The position numbers were made by a program, and so were the translations under genes. The notes under the pieces are model-generated. The model was not told where the DNA came from. It saw only the letters and a program-made list of their open reading frames with translations, and searched no databases. Positions 18,480 through 20,778 of a stretch of DNA of 20,778 nt are shown here, piece after piece (position 1 is the stretch's first letter; every line of letters starts with the position of its first letter). The stretch covers positions 1-20,778 of the forward strand of contig JAYMTF010001890.1 in the NCBI GenBank assembly GCA_036897485.1, in the 5' to 3' direction. The DNA comes from Pelargonium nanum. Lineage: Eukaryota > Streptophyta > Magnoliopsida > Geraniales > Geraniaceae.

Positions 18480-19460
18480 CATAAAATGATCTTAGTTGAT
18501 ATTATTTTGACAACTATTTATGTTCGTCAAGTAATATACAAACATATCACAACATATAAAATTTTATAACAACATGATAATGATAATGACAAAATTTATC
18601 GTAATATATTTTTCTCGACTATTAGATGACGAAAAGGAATAGTAAAAAATGCATATTATGTATTCATGATAATATAAAAACGTTGTCACCTAACATTTAT
18701 TTTGTCACTAAAGAATATTAGTTGTTTTCTTCATACATATTAGTGACGTTAATTTATATATCATCACAAAAATATGAGAATATATGACGATATCTGAATA
18801 ATGTCACATTAAGATAAAGATATATGACAAGATTTAAATAGTAGCGGTTCTTTGTGATTGATTTATGACGAATAAGAAGTGTCATAAAAAAAATTATACT
18901 ATGACGATACAAAATCGTCATCAATTAACAGTATGACAAAAATAAAATCATTTTCCTTTTTAATTTCACATAATTATAATTATTTTTCTCCAAACACAAT
19001 AGTGTCGTTCTATCAATCGTCACCAAAATACCAAAATACATGACAATATCTATATAACATCACAATAAAATAAATATAAATGACAAAATATAATTTGTCA
19101 TGTTCTTTTCCAGTAACTTATGACAAATACAAATCGTCAAAAGAAACAATTTCTACCATGACGACAAAATCGTCATCATTTAATATTTTTTGTCAAGAAA
19201 AAAGTTTCCCTCCAAAATTATGGTACTAATTTTTGCCTCCAAATTTATAAGTGACGATATTTGTTTTTTTGTCATATTTTTTTTAAATAGTGACGATATT
19301 ATATATTAATAGTGACGTACATAGAATTTGTCATTAAAATTAAAAAATAATGACGATTTTTAACTTTCGTCACTATTAATCAATTATTAGTGACAAAATT
19401 ATGTGCGTAGCAAAGAAATTCGTCATGAAAGACTAAATTATTTTTGTCATACTGTTAATT
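18480..19460. repeat. Right subterminal repeat array of the CACTA element
   Basis: TGACGA, CGTCATCA, TTTGTCAC and GTGACGATATT words recur every 10-40 nt in both orientations, equivalent to the left array. Confidence 0.8.
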
Positions 19461-19461
19461 A

Positions 19462-19644
19462 ATGACGATAAGCCCGGTATGGAAAGATTTTAGCTTACCC
19501 GTCTTTGATAAGGACTCAGGTAAGAAAAAAAGCTCTTGTTTTCATTGTAGCAAAACTTATTATGTTGATATTGTTAATCATGGTACATCAACTCTTTTAA
19601 CTCACACTAGAAGATGCAAAAAACACCCCAACTCTATGAAGTGA
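19462..19644 (+). pseudogene. BED zinc-finger fragment of a hAT transposase
   Basis: A 60-codon ORF. Residues 4 to about 53 match the BED finger of plant hAT (RICESLEEPER/ZBED type) proteins: SPVWKDF, then C-F-H-C, then GTSTLLTHTRRC, supplying the C-x2-C and H-x4-C ligands. It ends in TGA at 19642-19644, right where the hAT protein should continue, so the long catalytic domain and hATC dimerisation region are absent. The first three codons (ATGACGATA) belong to CACTA-type TGACGA sequence, so the start codon appears to come from neighbouring transposon DNA. A protein this short could at most bind DNA; expression is unknown. Confidence 0.75.
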
Positions 19645-19750
19645 AAGTGAGTGATGAAGGTAATCTGACATTTTATTTGATTACTTGATTTTCATGTTTA
19701 AGGATTTCATTTAATTATTCTACTAACTAATGGTTTTACATTCTTTGCAG

Positions 19751-19815
19751 ATGCTAATGCAATTGCAAATGGAGTTGAGCCAAAGGATAAGGGCAAGGAC
19801 AAAGTGAAGGAGTGA
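19751..19815 (+). other. Candidate terminal exon with lysine-rich tail
   Basis: Acceptor TTCTTTGCAG at 19741-19750 is strong. In phase 1 (a preceding exon ending with one base, G) it reads DANAIANGVEP and ends KDKGKDKVKE before TGA at 19813-19815. TG/T-rich poly(A)-like sequence follows to about 19910. In phase 0, as would follow from donor GATGAAG/GTAATC at 19660, it reads MLMQLQMELSQRIR instead and also stops soon. It may be part of the hAT remnant or the last exon of another transcript. Confidence 0.35.
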
Positions 19816-19924
19816 TTTTACTTACTGCTGCAATGTATTTTTCCATAAAATTAATACAATGCTTTCAATTATAATGTGTATTTTGTGTAATGTTTTGCTT
19901 ATCTATTGTTCACATATTTATTCT

Positions 19925-20134
19925 TGGGCTAGGCCCATTAAAATTCAATGGCCCGATAATCACGGCCGGATCACGGGCAACCTGCCAGCCCGTCTGTGAA
20001 TCCGTGGAGAAATGACCCGTGAAATTTGAATTATTCACGGGTGGCTGCCGGATAAATTTTTCATGAGCCGTGAGGAGCGGGGCGGATGAAGATTTAAAGC
20101 CACGGGGCCGTTAACCCGCCCGTGTTCAGCCCTA
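19925..20134. mobile_element. hAT (Ac-like) transposon right end
   Basis: A sudden GC-rich block with ACGGGC/GCCCGT words in both orientations ends in CCCGTGTTCAGCCCTA. Its reverse complement, TAGGGCTGAACACGGG, has the form of Ac-type hAT ends ((C/T)AGGG.TGAA...). The subterminal ACGGGT/CCCGTG words are also typical. Together with the BED fragment at 19462 it suggests a deleted hAT element. The matching left terminus was not found in the window. The end differs from those of the element at 14479-15736, so it is another family. Confidence 0.65.
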
Positions 20135-20519
20135 CTACTGAGTGCTTGTAACTACATTACTTATTCACATGACAAAGTCATTCCACCAACAAATACAATT
20201 TTAATTTTATTATATATGAAAACATAGTAGTTTTCATTAGTATGACAATAATCATCATATATTTAGAAAATTATAAAGGAAGCATTTAATAAGGTAGAAA
20301 AATTATTAAAAATTAATTAATTTTAAAATCAAAGACGACGGGTTGAACTTTAAAATAAATTATCTTTATTCTAACATTCACAAATTATGTTTTTTTTGTG
20401 ATTACGATTTAATAATAATTCAAATAAATTAAGGTTAATTGATGATTTATATTAATTCATAAACACATATAATTTGAATTATAACATTTTTTTAAAGAGA
20501 AAAGTAATAATATATTAAT
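20135..20519. other. AT-rich non-coding DNA, no gene seen
   Basis: Very AT-rich, with stops in all frames. A few TGACAA words (about 20170 and 20243) are too sparse to assign to the CACTA array. Confidence 0.55.
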
Positions 20520-20778
20520 TCAAATCGAACGATAACAAAGACGACATAAAACTAGGGGCTTGAAAATCAATCCACCCAGACAAGTCTGACGAAAAAAAAA
20601 TTCAAATTCTAACTAATTCGTGGGCTACTTGGTTAAGAGACCAACCCGAAAATAAAAAAACTATCACTATTGAATTGAGCCACATTGGCTAAAACATCTC
20701 GAATAACCAAACCAAAGGCACTGGAATCCTCTCCATCAACCTGAATTATCAAGTTGAAGGCACTGGAATCCTCCCCTC
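20520..20778 (-). pseudogene. Broken RNase H-like (RVT_3) retroelement fragment
   Basis: On the minus strand from the right edge, one frame reads GEDSSAFGLVIRDVLANVAQ and a shifted frame continues GWSLNQVAHELVRI, then DLSGWIDF. This is the usual C-terminal order of the RNase H-like domain of plant LINE or retroelement-derived proteins, in which a (N)xVAHxLA motif is diagnostic. Stops and a frameshift make it dead. Its N-terminal part would lie beyond the right edge. It cannot be joined to the LINE at 1-1235, since the two are 19 kb apart and both run off opposite edges. Confidence 0.7.
20715..20773. repeat. 42-bp tandem duplication inside the RNase H fragment
   Basis: AAGGCACTGGAATCCTC occurs at 20715-20731 and again at 20757-20773, an offset of 42 bp. 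Confidence 0.85.

Larger units (their letters stand above)
16112..19472 (+). mobile_element. CACTA (En/Spm-type) non-autonomous element, right terminus missing
   Basis: The left terminus CACTACAAGAAATTCGTCA begins at 16112. It is followed to about 16960 by a dense subterminal array of TGACGAAAA, GTCAC, TTTTTGTCA and TCGTCA(C/T) words in both orientations. A matching array fills about 18480-19460. Such arrays are the TNPA-type transposase-binding regions of CACTA elements. The expected terminal TTTCTTGTAGTG is not found on the right: array-type DNA stops at about 19472, next to a BED zinc-finger fragment. A word like the left end (AAAGAAATTCGTCATG) recurs at about 19410 in direct orientation, hinting at internal rearrangement. 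No transposase (TNP1/TNP2/TNPD) is encoded. Confidence 0.8.

Noticed and set aside
16128..19460. Regularly spaced short repeats resembling a CRISPR-like array
   Set aside because: Words are only 6-10 nt, occur in both orientations with irregular spacing, sit behind a CACTA terminus, and the genome is a plant.
1..20778. Joining the left-edge LINE and right-edge RNase H fragment into one element
   Set aside because: Both run on the minus strand, but the RNase H part would be upstream of the RT part, the wrong order, and 19 kb of unrelated genes separates them.

Overview
The window looks like nuclear DNA of a eudicot plant. It is AT-rich and has spliced genes with GT-AG introns, a nuclear-type tRNA gene, a plastid-targeted acyl carrier protein gene and many decayed plant transposable elements (LINE, Mutator-like MITE, CACTA, hAT). 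The species cannot be determined from the sequence alone.

Layout. Positions 1-1235 hold the C-terminal half of a broken LINE reverse transcriptase (minus strand). Two hairpin-forming elements follow: one at 1679-1891 flanked by an exact 9-bp duplication (Mutator-like MITE), and one at about 2776-3028. A four-exon gene for plastid acyl carrier protein (ACP) covers 3581-5852, with a TATA box at 3444. From 6138 to 7596 there is intergenic DNA with one decayed coding remnant. A complete tRNA-Pro(TGG) gene lies at 7597-7668. An eight-exon gene for a large nuclear protein with a C-terminal tandem BRCT pair (MDC1/PTIP-like, 1161 aa as modelled) covers 7943-13101.

From 13102 to the right edge the DNA is repeat-dominated: a possible copia LTR/PBS remnant, a 112-bp miniature CACTA, a GA/TTGG-type short repeat cluster, a hAT-like non-autonomous element carrying diverged tandem repeats and microsatellites, a roughly 3.3-kb CACTA-type element with very rich GTGACGA/TCGTCAC subterminal arrays whose right terminus is missing, a BED zinc-finger fragment, a hAT 3' end, and a broken RNase H-like retroelement piece at the right edge.

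The two protein-coding genes are ordinary plant housekeeping genes and share no pathway: ACP serves plastid fatty-acid synthesis and the BRCT protein probably serves the DNA-damage response. No new multi-gene system is evident. The most notable observations are four tandem TQ-containing repeats near the N-terminus of the BRCT protein, two exon-like segments (16048-16093 and 19751-19815) downstream of that gene that are phase-compatible with each other across the CACTA element, a BED zinc-finger ORF whose start codon lies in CACTA-type DNA, and the structurally clear MITE with its target-site duplication.
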